DNA of 64,000 nt from Colimorpha sp045222795 (GTDB lineage Bacteria; Bacteroidota; Bacteroidia; Bacteroidales; P3). The notes beneath the pieces were generated by a model that made no database searches, was not told the origin of the DNA, and saw only the letters and a list, made by a program, of their open reading frames with translations. The translations under genes were made by a program, and so were the position numbers. The stretch covers positions 42,556-106,555 of the forward strand of contig JBGUZF010000075.1 in assembly GCA_045222795.1 (NCBI GenBank), read 5' to 3'. Positions 32,530 to 40,452 of the stretch are shown piece by piece. Numbering within the stretch: position 1 is the first letter of the stretch; the number at the start of each line of letters is the position of its first letter.

Positions 32530-33273
32530 TTAGAATCGCAATGATATGCCGACGCCGGGGGCTACGGTGCCTTGGGCTGTGGGCATCAGCGTGAAGCCGC
32601 CGGAGATCTCCATGCCGAGGCTGCCGTTCTTGGCATTGTAGTCTTCGGCGATGCGGCTTATCTTGCCTGCGGCGACGCCGCGGGTGATATAGTCGACGGG
32701 TATCATGATGTTGCCGCCCACGAACCACACAATGCCCATAATACGCAGGGCAAGGCCGTTGTTGCTACCGTCCTCGAGAAGCACACCGAGATAGTAGAGC
32801 GGCAGACCGCAGAAGAAGAACGTGTAGGACCAGGCAAGGCCGTTGCTCGTAGACTTATAGCTGTCGCGGGCTTTGACATAGTCGTTGTAGGCGTCCATAC
32901 CGAGCATCTGCTGCAGTTCGAATTCGGAGAAGGTGCGGTTGGTGGCGGCATCGACAATCTCGCCGCGACTGCGCTCGAGGGTGACGCCGGTGGGTATGTC
33001 GACGGTCACCTGCTGCTGCTTGGCAGGCTCGGGAGTGTTGTTGAAGACGTCCTTCTGGCCGTTCTCGTACTTCACCATGAAGATCTCGGTCACAGGCTTG
33101 GTGTAGGTGGGACCGTCGGGGTTGGAGGCCAGCTTGTACTCTATCTCCGTGGAGGTTACCTTGGTGACCTTGCCGTTGATCTCGTCACCGTTCTTGAGGG
33201 TTATGACATCCTGTGCCACCGCAACGGCAGCAAATGCCAACAATACTGTCAGGAGGAATATTCTTTTGCCCAT
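32530..33273 (-). CDS. secreted/membrane protein of unknown function
   Basis: 247 aa. A signal peptide (MGKRIFLLTVLLAFAAVAVA) ends before Gln21. Residues about 22-75 (ITLKNGDEINGKVTKVTSTEIEYK, GPTYTKPVTEIFMVKYENG) form a small beta domain seen in many Bacteroidetes envelope proteins. Two hydrophobic segments follow at about 148-166 and 176-194. The mature C-terminus (MEISGGFTLMPTAQGT, GISLRF) looks beta-stranded. No catalytic motif. Its -7 element (TATCTTTG, complement 33326-33333) lies about 53 bp upstream. Confidence 0.7.
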   Translation of the reverse strand: MGKRIFLLTVLLAFAAVAVAQDVITLKNGDEINGKVTKVTSTEIEYKLASNPDGPTYTKPVTEIFMVKYENGQKDVFNNTPEPAKQQQVTVDIPTGVTLERSRGEIVDAATNRTFSEFELQQMLGMDAYNDYVKARDSYKSTSNGLAWSYTFFFCGLPLYYLGVLLEDGSNNGLALRIMGIVWFVGGNIMIPVDYITRGVAAGKISRIAEDYNAKNGSLGMEISGGFTLMPTAQGTVAPGVGISLRF

Positions 33274-33325
33274 ACTAATTGGTTTTTAATGGTTTATATT
33301 ACTTTAAGGGAATTCTATACAAGTG

Positions 33326-33384
33326 CAAAGATATGATTTATTTCATTGTTTTGCAATTTTTTTTTCCCTTTGGCGTTATTTTTG
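33326..33384. promoter_or_regulatory. divergent promoters of the secreted protein gene and clpP
   Basis: Minus-strand TATCTTTG reads from 33333 to 33326. Plus-strand TATTTTTG lies at 33377-33384, 35 bp before the clpP ATG. The plus-strand TTTG at 33350-33353 would give a 23-bp spacer, longer than usual. Confidence 0.65.
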
Positions 33385-33418
33385 CTGTATTAATGTAAAT
33401 AATATAATCCCACACAAT

Positions 33419-34081
33419 ATGACAGAATTTGAGAAATATGCCACCAAGCACCGTGGCATCAGCAGCACCACTTATGCCAAATACACCTCGGCCATCAACA
33501 ACTCGCTGACCCCCTATATCGTCGAGGAACGCCAGCTCAACGTAGCCCAGATGGACGTCTTCAGCCGTCTGATGATGGACCGCATCATCTTCCTCGGCAC
33601 CGCCATCGACGACTACACCGCCAACGTCATCCAGGCCCAGCTGCTCTTCCTCGAGAGCGTCGACGCCACCAAAGACATCCAGATCTACCTCAACTCGCCG
33701 GGAGGCTCGGTCTACGCAGGTCTCGGCATCTACGACACCATGCAGTATATACAGCCCAAGGTGAGTACCATCTGCACAGGCCTCGCCGCCTCGATGGCCA
33801 GCGTGCTTCTCTGCGCCGGTGAGAAAGGTCGCCGCTGCGCCCTGCCGCATGCCCGCGTGATGATCCACCAGCCCATGGGCGGTGCCGACGGTCAGGCCAC
33901 CGATATGGAGATTACCGTGCGCGAAATCCTCAAACTCAAGAAGGAGCTCTACGAGATTATCGCCAAGCACAGCGGCCAGCCCTTCGAGCAGGTGGAGAAA
34001 GACAGCGACCGCGACCACTGGTTCACAGCCGACGAGGCTTTGAAGTATGGCATGATTGACGAAGTGCTTACTAAAAAGTAG
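33419..34081 (+). CDS. clpP: ATP-dependent Clp protease proteolytic subunit
   Basis: 220 aa; the ATG at 33419 is preferred over an earlier one that lies upstream of the promoter element. Serine protease forming two heptamer rings that degrade proteins unfolded by ClpX or ClpA/C. Visible: LNSPGGSVYAGL (91-102), catalytic S125 in GLAASMASVLL and H150 in HARVMIHQPMGGADGQ. In many Bacteroidales clpP lies between tig and clpX; here both partners are absent and dut follows. The stop TAG is part of a word tract. Confidence 0.95.
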   Translation: MTEFEKYATKHRGISSTTYAKYTSAINNSLTPYIVEERQLNVAQMDVFSRLMMDRIIFLGTAIDDYTANVIQAQLLFLESVDATKDIQIYLNSPGGSVYAGLGIYDTMQYIQPKVSTICTGLAASMASVLLCAGEKGRRCALPHARVMIHQPMGGADGQATDMEITVREILKLKKELYEIIAKHSGQPFEQVEKDSDRDHWFTADEALKYGMIDEVLTKK

Positions 34082-34149
34082 TTAAGTAGACAGTAGTTAA
34101 GTAGACAGTAGTTGTCGGCCAAGCCGACGGCTCACCAAAGTAGTTAAGA
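34075..34149. repeat. word tract with hairpin between clpP and dut
   Basis: AGTAGTTA, AGTAGACA, GTAGTTA, AGTAGACA and GTAGTTG words start within the last clpP codons and include its stop. A perfect hairpin GTCGGC-CAA-GCCGAC (34114-34128) follows, then one further word (AAGTAGTTAAGAC, 34137-34149). Confidence 0.88.
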
Positions 34150-34152
34150 CAA

Positions 34153-34584
<432 letters not shown>

Positions 34585-34590
<6 letters not shown>

Positions 34591-34614
34591 AAATTGAAAG
34601 TTGAAAATTGAAAC
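34585..34614. repeat. heptamer tract bridging dut stop and namZ-like start
   Basis: TTGAAAA, TTGAAAG, TTGAAAA and TTGAAAC words. The 27-bp core is the exact reverse complement of the mrp-nfu and signal-peptide tracts. The TGA of dut is in the first word and the TTG initiator of the following gene (34608) is in the last. Confidence 0.92.
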
Positions 34615-35822
34615 TTGCGGCGCATAGGTTGGTTCTGCTTGTTGCGATGTTGTCGCAGCTGCTTGTCTCCTGCCAGGCGCAGACAACGACAGCGCCAAAA
34701 GAGGTGGCTCTGCGGACGGGTGCCGAAGTGTTCCTTGGCGACGAATATGCTCTGGGAGGGCATCCTCGCTTTGCGGTGGTGGCTAATCAGACCTCTGTGG
34801 TCGGCAACACACACCTCGTGGATACCATGCTGGCGTTGGGGGCCGATATAAGGAAGATATTCTGTCCCGAGCACGGTTTCCGCGGAACGGCGGCGGCTGG
34901 CGCGCATGTAGACAACAGCGTCGACGCCAAGACAGGCCTGCCTATCATCTCGCTCTACGGCAAGAATAAGAAGCCCACACAGGAGCAGCTGAATGATGTG
35001 GATTACGTTCTCTTCGACCTGCAGGATGTAGGCTGCCGCTTCTACACTTATATCAGCACGTTACACTATGTGATGGAGGCCTGTGCCGAAGCAGGCATAC
35101 CTCTTGCTGTTCTCGACCGCCCCAACCCCAACGGGCACTATGTCGACGGCCCGGTATTGGATACTGCTCACTACCGCTCGTTCGTAGGCATGCACCCCGT
35201 GCCTGTGGTCTATGGAATGACGATAGGGGAATACGCGCAGATGATTAACGGCGAAGGCTGGCTGAAGGGCGGCATAAAGTGCGACCTCACCGTCGTCCCT
35301 ATGCAGGGCTACAAGCGCGACAGCGTAGGCTACGAGCTGCCTGTGCCGCCGTCACCCAACCTGCGCAACGCCCATGCCATCGCCCTCTACCCGAGCCTCT
35401 GCCTCTTCGAGGGCACTAACGTCAGCGTGGGGCGTGGCACCGACACTCCCTTCGAAGTCCTTGGCTTGCCCAATGAGTACAACCTTTATTGGGATATCAA
35501 CACCATTTTTACCGTCGCCGACAGTCAGAAAGTTTCGGCCTACCATTTCAAGTTGCAGGATGGCACGCAGTTATATGGCATCAACTTGGAGGGAGTAGTA
35601 GTCCCGGCGAAGTTCGACCTTTCCTACCTTCGACTCATGTATTGGCACTCTAGGAAGTACAACTTCTTCTTGGACAACGGATTCTTCGAGAAGTTGGCCG
35701 GCAATGGCGAGTTGCGCCATCAGATAGAGATGGGCAAGTTCGAGTGGGAGATCCGCGCCACATGGCAACCCGCCCTCGACGAGTTCAAGAAGATTAGAGA
35801 GAAATATTTAATATATGAATAG
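34608..35822 (+). CDS. NamZ-like exo-beta-N-acetylmuramidase (DUF1343) lipoprotein
   Basis: 404 aa from a TTG at 34608, chosen because it gives a full lipoprotein signal (KLAAHRLVLLVAML...LLVSC with Cys at about 23) and because a stop lies just upstream; an ATG at 34647 would truncate the signal. DUF1343 motifs: VVANQTSV, PEHGFRGTAAAGAHVDNS, DYVLFDLQDVGCRFYTY, LDRPNPNG and EGTNVSVGRGTDTPFE. In Bacteroidetes relatives (NamZ) these enzymes cut terminal N-acetylmuramic acid from peptidoglycan fragments. It starts a run of four genes with 1- to 4-bp overlaps. Confidence 0.85.
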   Translation: MKLAAHRLVLLVAMLSQLLVSCQAQTTTAPKEVALRTGAEVFLGDEYALGGHPRFAVVANQTSVVGNTHLVDTMLALGADIRKIFCPEHGFRGTAAAGAHVDNSVDAKTGLPIISLYGKNKKPTQEQLNDVDYVLFDLQDVGCRFYTYISTLHYVMEACAEAGIPLAVLDRPNPNGHYVDGPVLDTAHYRSFVGMHPVPVVYGMTIGEYAQMINGEGWLKGGIKCDLTVVPMQGYKRDSVGYELPVPPSPNLRNAHAIALYPSLCLFEGTNVSVGRGTDTPFEVLGLPNEYNLYWDINTIFTVADSQKVSAYHFKLQDGTQLYGINLEGVVVPAKFDLSYLRLMYWHSRKYNFFLDNGFFEKLAGNGELRHQIEMGKFEWEIRATWQPALDEFKKIREKYLIYE

Positions 35823-36679
35823 TGAATAAGGTTCAGATATTCCAAGACAAGAAGGTGCGTACCCATTGGGATGCAGAATGCGAGGAGTGGTATTTCTCGG
35901 TGGTGGATGTTGTAGGGGCGCTTACCGACCAGACAACAACACGCGGAGCTAGTACCTATTGGGCTGTACTGAAAAAGAGGCTGAAAGATGAAGGTGCCGA
36001 TGAACTGCTTACAAATTGTAAGCAGTTGAAAATGGTTGCTGCTGATGGGAAACATAGACCAACAGATGTTGCTGATACAAAGCAGCTTCTGCGTATTATA
36101 CAGTCTATTCCGTCGCCCAAGGCTGAGCCGTTCAAACAGTGGCTGGCGCAGGTGGGTGCCGAGCGGTTGGACGAGATTGCCGACCCGGAGAAGGCCATTG
36201 TACGTGGTGCCGACTTCTACCGAGCCAAAGGGTACAGCGAAGGGTGGATAAACCAACGGCTGCAATCCATAGAGATGCGCAAGGAGTTGACCGACGAATG
36301 GAAGGCTCGCGGCATCGACCAGGAACGCGACTATGCCATACTGACTAACGAGATGACCCGTGCGTGGAGCGGTCTCACGGTGCGCGACTACAAAGAGGTG
36401 AAAGGCTTGAAGAAAGAGAACCTGCGCGACAATATGACCAACCTTGAACTGGTGCTCAATATGCTTGCCGAGGTGACCACCACCGCTATCTCCCGCAGCC
36501 GTCAGCCCGAGACTTTTGCCGAGAGTCGCAAAATCGCCATCGAGGGCGGCAATGTGGCAGGTTCGGCCCGTCGTGAGATAGAGCAGCGCACAGGCCAATC
36601 TGTTGTTAACGCCCTAAATGCCACCGACAAGTTGGCTTTGGATACCAGTATAGAAGATGTAAAACAAATAGAATCATGA
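35822..36679 (+). CDS. BRO-N domain protein with DinD-like C-terminal part
   Basis: 285 aa from the GTG at 35822, which shares a base with the preceding TAG (TAGTG). Residues about 1-110 (VQIFQDKKVRTHWDAECEEW, FSVVDVVGALTD, YWAVLKKRLKDEG) match the BRO-N DNA-binding domain of phage antirepressors. The rest (AILTNEMTRAWSGLTVRDYK, ARREIEQRTGQSVVNA) resembles DNA-damage-inducible DinD. A phage-derived gene kept among metabolic genes; no other phage genes are nearby. It is overlapped by the next gene by 4 bp. Role unknown, possibly regulatory. Confidence 0.8.
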   Translation: MNKVQIFQDKKVRTHWDAECEEWYFSVVDVVGALTDQTTTRGASTYWAVLKKRLKDEGADELLTNCKQLKMVAADGKHRPTDVADTKQLLRIIQSIPSPKAEPFKQWLAQVGAERLDEIADPEKAIVRGADFYRAKGYSEGWINQRLQSIEMRKELTDEWKARGIDQERDYAILTNEMTRAWSGLTVRDYKEVKGLKKENLRDNMTNLELVLNMLAEVTTTAISRSRQPETFAESRKIAIEGGNVAGSARREIEQRTGQSVVNALNATDKLALDTSIEDVKQIES

Positions 36680-37041
36680 AAAAAGACGGCAAGAACATCT
36701 GCAAGGAGTTGAAGGCCATACGCAAACGTGTGGCCGAGGAAAATGATATACCCTTGGAGCAGCGCGAGTGTACCTATGACGGCCCATGCGATGGCACCTG
36801 TCCGCGCTGCGAGGCCGAGGTGAAGTATCTTGAGCAGGAGCTGCACCGCCGCATGACCCTCGGCAAAGCCGCTGCGGTAGCCGGCGTGGCCATGTCGCTG
36901 GCAGCTTTCACCAGCTGCACCGAAGGAAAGGTGGAAGAACCTCTGGCGGGTGATGTCGTCTACCCTGAAGACACCATACCTGTCGACACCACCAGCGGAG
37001 CCACAAACGACACAAACCAATCAACAATACAATACCAATGA
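36676..37041 (+). CDS. small zinc-ribbon-like protein with C-terminal membrane segment
   Basis: 121 aa. The N-terminus is basic and helical (NICKELKAIRKRVAEEND). C32, C38, C42 and C45 in ECTYDGPCDGTCPRCEAE form a likely zinc site. A hydrophobic stretch at about 62-80 (LGKAAAVAGVAMSLAAFTSC) looks like a membrane anchor and even ends as a lipobox-like FTSC. A low-complexity acidic/Thr tail follows. Similar proteins are widespread in Bacteroides, without known function. Overlaps both neighbours by 4 bp (ATGA), so its synthesis is tied to the BRO-N and nitroreductase genes. Confidence 0.75.
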   Translation: MKKDGKNICKELKAIRKRVAEENDIPLEQRECTYDGPCDGTCPRCEAEVKYLEQELHRRMTLGKAAAVAGVAMSLAAFTSCTEGKVEEPLAGDVVYPEDTIPVDTTSGATNDTNQSTIQYQ

Positions 37042-37673
37042 AGAAAGTAATCGTTATGATGGCAGCTGCGGCCATGCTGTTTGGCGCCTGCTGCACGAAA
37101 CAATGCGACACTCCCAACACCGCGGGCGTGGTGATGGAGAACATCCTTGCACGCAAGAGTGTGCGGTCGTACAACGGCGACACTATCCCGAGCGCTATAA
37201 TGCAGGACATCCTGCGTGCCGCCATGTCGGCACCCACGGGTATGGATATCCGTCCATGGAGCTTCGTTGTGCTCACCGACAAGAGTCAGTATGAGACCAT
37301 CTTCGCTGGCAACTTCAATATGAAGAAGTTCATGGAGAGCGGTGCCGTCGTCGTCATCTGTGCCGACACCACCGTAACACGTCCTCCGCGCGACAACCCC
37401 GACGGTCCTGCCGTCACCACAATCAATCCGATATGGCGCGACGATATGGGAGCCTGCACGGAGAACCTGCTGCTGGCCGTCGAGGCCTACGGCCTGGGAG
37501 CCTGCTGGACGGCATGCTATCCCTTCCCCGACACCATGAGGCCCGTGAAAGAAGCCCTCGGCTTGCCTCCCACTGTGGTGCCCTATGCTATTGTGCCTAT
37601 AGGATACCACGACGGCACGACGCAGCCCAAGGACAAATGGGATGAATCGCGGATACATTTTGGCCGTTGGTAG
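37038..37673 (+). CDS. exported nitroreductase-family lipoprotein
   Basis: 211 aa. The N-terminus MKKVIVMMAAAAMLFGACC is a lipoprotein signal with Cys18 in the lipobox. The mature part is a nitroreductase fold: MENILARKSVRSYNGD with FMN-binding RKSVR (about 36-40), AAMSAPTGMDIRPWSFVVL, and AYGLGACWTACYPFPD plus PYAIVPIGYHDG near the C-terminus. FMN-dependent nitroreductases are normally cytoplasmic; an envelope location is unusual. Substrate unknown. Last gene of the coupled dut-namZ-BroN-zinc ribbon-nitroreductase run. Confidence 0.85.
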   Translation: MKKVIVMMAAAAMLFGACCTKQCDTPNTAGVVMENILARKSVRSYNGDTIPSAIMQDILRAAMSAPTGMDIRPWSFVVLTDKSQYETIFAGNFNMKKFMESGAVVVICADTTVTRPPRDNPDGPAVTTINPIWRDDMGACTENLLLAVEAYGLGACWTACYPFPDTMRPVKEALGLPPTVVPYAIVPIGYHDGTTQPKDKWDESRIHFGRW

Positions 37674-37689
37674 GTAGTACTCCTCCACC

Positions 37690-37730
37690 ACCCCTTCGGG
37701 GCGGTCCCCCTCCCCTATGTAGGGGAGGAG
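37690..37730. terminator. hairpin pair between convergent genes
   Basis: CCCCTTCGGGG (37691-37701) and CCTCCCCTA-TG-TAGGGGAGG (37709-37728) are two adjacent GC-rich hairpins in the gap between the nitroreductase stop and the convergent Rieske-like gene. There is no long U-run. Such C/G blocks recur near 41300-41346. Confidence 0.65.
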
Positions 37731-37744
37731 TTAGGAATGATGTT

Positions 37745-38161
37745 TTACCAGATTTCCAACACCTGGCCGTCGTAGGCGGTGTTGTATGCATAGAGGGGGC
37801 ACGAGGTCGATGCCCCCTCTAATGGATTGCCGTATGTCAGTTCGAAGCGCGAGCCGCAGTCGGGACAGGTGAGCATGATGGCGTAGTGGTCGTCGTCGGG
37901 GAGCATGCGCGTCTCGTGGTCGTTGGGACAGGCGCATTCGAAGGCCACATACTGTCCCAGAGCCACGCAGTGTACCAGTATGCCGCGATAGCCGCGGTTT
38001 ATCACCAGTGTTGCGCCGGGGTTGTTGTAGAGGCTGTTGAACTCGGGCATCGTCAGGTTGATGGTTCCGCCCTCACCGAAGGGGGTATCGCAGCGGTCAC
38101 CCTTGCAGCCCGTGAGGAGCAGCAAAGAGACAGCCATCAATATGTACCTTGATAATTTCAC
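37745..38161 (-). CDS. Rieske-fold-like lipoprotein with an all-cysteine ligand set
   Basis: 138 aa from the GTG at 38161; an ATG eight codons on is the alternative. Lipobox LLTGC with Cys19 places it on the envelope. The pattern resembles a Rieske domain, but the two pairs read ECACPNDH (C76, C78) and TCPDCGSRFEL (C99, C102), that is CxC and CxxC instead of CxH and CxxH. GNPLEGASTSCPLYAY follows, as in the last Rieske loop. It may hold a rubredoxin-like or Zn site or no metal. The GTG start lies in a word tract shared with the end of the upstream gene. Confidence 0.75.
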   Translation of the reverse strand: MKLSRYILMAVSLLLLTGCKGDRCDTPFGEGGTINLTMPEFNSLYNNPGATLVINRGYRGILVHCVALGQYVAFECACPNDHETRMLPDDDHYAIMLTCPDCGSRFELTYGNPLEGASTSCPLYAYNTAYDGQVLEIW

Positions 38162-38187
38162 TTTTCACTTTTCACCTTTCACCTCTC
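38158..38187. repeat. heptamer tract bridging the M28 stop and the Rieske-like start
   Basis: On the minus strand, GAGAGGTGAAAGGTGAAAAG-type words include both the TGA stop of the M28 gene (38181-38179) and the GTG start of the downstream gene (38161-38159). Confidence 0.88.
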
Positions 38188-39168
38188 CGCAGGATAATCT
38201 CCGTATATGGTTTTCATGGTCACCGTGGCGACGATGCGGAGGCTTTCGGCGCTGACGTTGTCGAGGTTGTCGGTGGTGGTGTGCCAGTGGGAGAAGAAGC
38301 TGGTGGTAGGGCTGTTCTGCACTATGTCGGCCATCGGTATGCCGGCGATCTGGTTCACGTAGAGGTGGTCGTCGAGGATGGGGTCGGTGGTTTGGTTGAC
38401 GAAGATATTGGAGTAGCCGAGGGCCGCTGCGGTGTTCCACAGCTTATCGGTGAGGCCCGGGGCGTAGTGGCGGCTCACCTGCTCTTTGGTGAAGCGGGGC
38501 TGGGTGGTGCCCACCATGTCGAACAGCACGCCGTAGACGGCGGTGTAGTAGGGGATGTGGCGGTTCTGCGCCCAGTACTGCGAGCCCTTGCACCAGGTGT
38601 TGTCCTCGTAGGTGTCGGCCCATTCGGGCTGTCCCTGGTCTTCGACGTCGAAGAGGATGAAGTCGACGCCCACCGAGGGCGGCATCTGGCTCATGGTGCG
38701 CGCCATCTCGAGGAGTACGGCGGCACCCGAGGCACCGTCGTTGGCGCCGGGGACGGGATTGCGGCGGTTAGCGTCGTCGGGGTCGTGGTCGGCCCACATG
38801 CGGCTGTCCCAGTGGGCGGCCAGCAGCACGCGCTTGGAGGCCATAGGATTTAGCGAGCCTATGATGTTGCGGCCGGGCACATTGCTGCCGTCCCACAGTT
38901 TAGCATTGAAGGGCTGCACGATGACGGTGTCGCACCAGCGCTGGAGCTGGGCTTCGAACCATGCGGCGCACTGCTCCCAGCCTTTGCTGCCGGGGATGCG
39001 GTTGCCGAAGGCCAACTGGGCTTCGACGAAATGGTAGGCGCTGTCGGCGCTGAAAGCGGGGATTGCTACCTGCGAGTAGTCGATGCCTGTGGCTGCGGGC
39101 TGCAGCGGTTTATGTTTGCAGCCTGCCAGCACCAGCAGGCAGGCTGCAATAAGAACAAAGCGTTTCAA
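38179..39168 (-). CDS. M28-family lipoprotein, probable glutaminyl-peptide cyclotransferase
   Basis: 329 aa. Signal and lipobox LVLAGC (Cys17). Metal-site motifs: LLAAHWDSRMWADHDPDD (His and Asp ligands), PGANDGASGAAVLLEMAR and FDVEDQGQPEW, with the late SPTTSFFSHWHTTTDNLD carrying a further His. This pattern fits the glutaminyl cyclases of oral Bacteroidetes (for example in Porphyromonas), which turn N-terminal Gln of exported proteins into pyroglutamate. Several predicted exported proteins in this window would start with Gln after signal cleavage. An aminopeptidase role is the alternative. Confidence 0.85.
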   Translation of the reverse strand: MKRFVLIAACLLVLAGCKHKPLQPAATGIDYSQVAIPAFSADSAYHFVEAQLAFGNRIPGSKGWEQCAAWFEAQLQRWCDTVIVQPFNAKLWDGSNVPGRNIIGSLNPMASKRVLLAAHWDSRMWADHDPDDANRRNPVPGANDGASGAAVLLEMARTMSQMPPSVGVDFILFDVEDQGQPEWADTYEDNTWCKGSQYWAQNRHIPYYTAVYGVLFDMVGTTQPRFTKEQVSRHYAPGLTDKLWNTAAALGYSNIFVNQTTDPILDDHLYVNQIAGIPMADIVQNSPTTSFFSHWHTTTDNLDNVSAESLRIVATVTMKTIYGDYPAER

Positions 39169-39176
39169 CTCTGATG

Positions 39177-39740
39177 TTATTTGAGTCTTTCTGCGTATTC
39201 GCAGGTGCGGGTGTCGACCTTGATGCGCTCGCCTTCCTTGATGAAGAGGGGCACGCGGACCTGGACGCCGGGTTCGACGGTGGCGTCCTTCATGGCGTTG
39301 GTGGCGGTGTTGCCAGCGAAGCCGGGCTCGGTGTAGGTGACGACGGTCTCGATGAACGGAGGCAGCTCGCAGGTCAGCGGGGTCTCGGTGTCGGCCTCGA
39401 CGGTGATCTCAACATACTGGCCGTCCTTGAGGAACTGCGGGGCGTTGATGATCTGCTCGGGGATGTAGATCTGCTCGTAGGTCTCGGTGTGCATGAAGAC
39501 ATGCATGTCGCCCTCCTTGTAGAGGTAGGTGTAGGGACGACGCTCGACGCGCACGATGTCGATCTTGGCACCGCTGGGGAAGGTGTTCTCGAGCATGCGG
39601 CCGGTCTTCACGTTGCGCATCTTGGTGCGCACGAAGGCGGCGCCCTTGCCGGGTTTCACGTGGAGGAACTCAACGATGGTGTAGATGTCGTTGTTGAAAT
39701 TGATGCAAAGTCCGTTCTTGATGTCGGTGGTTGTTGCCAT
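39177..39740 (-). CDS. efp: elongation factor P
   Basis: 187 aa from the ATG at 39740; a longer frame extends through repeat sequence and is rejected. Three OB-like domains; the tip loop is HVKPGKGAAF with K32, the residue modified in many bacteria. Also RTKMRNVKTGRMLENTF, YTYLYKEG and the C-terminal GNTATNAMKDATVEPG with KEGERIKVDTRT. It relieves stalling at polyproline stretches. No modification enzyme (EpmA/EarP) is adjacent. It is followed 8 bp later by the M28 gene, with which it is probably cotranscribed. Confidence 0.95.
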   Translation of the reverse strand: MATTTDIKNGLCINFNNDIYTIVEFLHVKPGKGAAFVRTKMRNVKTGRMLENTFPSGAKIDIVRVERRPYTYLYKEGDMHVFMHTETYEQIYIPEQIINAPQFLKDGQYVEITVEADTETPLTCELPPFIETVVTYTEPGFAGNTATNAMKDATVEPGVQVRVPLFIKEGERIKVDTRTCEYAERLK

Positions 39741-39917
39741 TGTTATTATTGTTTGATTGTTTGATTGTTTTTTCGCTGTATTTGATTTTATTTCTTCGGT
39801 GCTCAAGGCCGTTTCCTTGCGGTCAGGCAGGATTGCTTGAGTTTAGTGATTGTTTGACTGCTTGGTTGCTTGAGTTATTTGGCTGCGTAGCACTCAAGCA
39901 ATAACGCAATCAAGCAT
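39741..39917. repeat. word-repeat gap with hairpin before efp
   Basis: This 177-bp gap is mostly repeat-like: TTGTTTGA words at 39750-39770, GATTGTTTGACTGCTTGG at 39848-39865, then TTGCTTGAGT (39866-39875) and its exact complement ACTCAAGCAA (39892-39901), with further CAATCAAGCA words. On the minus strand the TGA stop of the next gene (39920-39918) falls in the last words. Confidence 0.8.
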
Positions 39918-40184
39918 TCAGGCATTCTTATTCTTCTTCTTTTCTTCGGCGTAGAGCTGGGTGAGGCGGCGGAGGTCGTCCTTCAGCTGGTCTATCTCCT
40001 CCTCGGCCGAGCGGAAGCGGTGGCGCTCCATCATCATGCGCATGAGGATGGCGAGGGCCACCAGTATCATGGTCAGCGAGAGACGGAGGTCGCTGGTCTT
40101 GAGCAGGAAGTAGGCTGCCGTAGCTCCCAGTATCAGCACGTAGGATGCTATTTCATAAACCTTTATAGCTGTCTTGTGGCTCAT
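39918..40184 (-). CDS. small membrane protein with coiled coil
   Basis: 88 aa from the ATG at 40184. Two hydrophobic helices (about 13-28, VLILGATAAYFLLK-like, and 33-50, LTMILVALAILMRMMM) are followed by a charged helix (RSAEEEIDQLKDDLRRLTQLYAEEKKK) likely to form a coiled coil in the cytoplasm. No family recognised. Its promoter element TATTTTTG (complement 40206-40213) lies 22 bp upstream. The efp gene is next on this strand after a 177-bp repeat-filled gap. Confidence 0.7.
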   Translation of the reverse strand: MSHKTAIKVYEIASYVLILGATAAYFLLKTSDLRLSLTMILVALAILMRMMMERHRFRSAEEEIDQLKDDLRRLTQLYAEEKKKNKNA

Positions 40185-40313
40185 TTTTATAAATGATTTG
40201 AAGTGCAAAAATACATACTTTTTTGAAAATGGAGGAGAAAAATTTTGTCGTAAGGTCGCGAATGTGTGTTTTCGGGGCACAATAAAAGGCGGCTGGCGGC
40301 GTTATTAGGTGTG

Positions 40314-40442
40314 ATGAAAAGACGCAGATTCATAGTGGCTGTGGTGCTGTTGCTTCTGGCGGGTCTGGCCTGTGGGGCCTGCTCGTCGGGCGACCATATG
40401 TACAAGCACCGGAAGAGCCACTGCGACTGCCCGACCTTCTGA
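40314..40442 (+). CDS. 42-residue lipoprotein-like peptide
   Basis: A short gene: ATG at 40314, stop TGA at 40440-40442. The product has Arg/Lys-rich ends and a hydrophobic signal (FIVAVVLLLLAGLAC) with lipobox LAGLAC, Cys20. The mature part ends HRKSHCDCPTF; tiny lipoproteins ending in a CDCP motif occur in other Bacteroidales near SprT-like genes. It starts 10 bp before the SprT-like gene's ATG ends the gap. Function unknown. The frame, signal and motif support it despite its size. Confidence 0.7.
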   Translation: MKRRRFIVAVVLLLLAGLACGACSSGDHMYKHRKSHCDCPTF

Positions 40443-40452
40443 GGCTGCGCTT

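Noticed and set aside
35822..36679. Prophage remnant around the BRO-N gene
   Set aside because: Only one phage-type gene, with neighbours that are housekeeping or envelope genes and tight overlaps; no integrase, capsid or attachment repeat seen.
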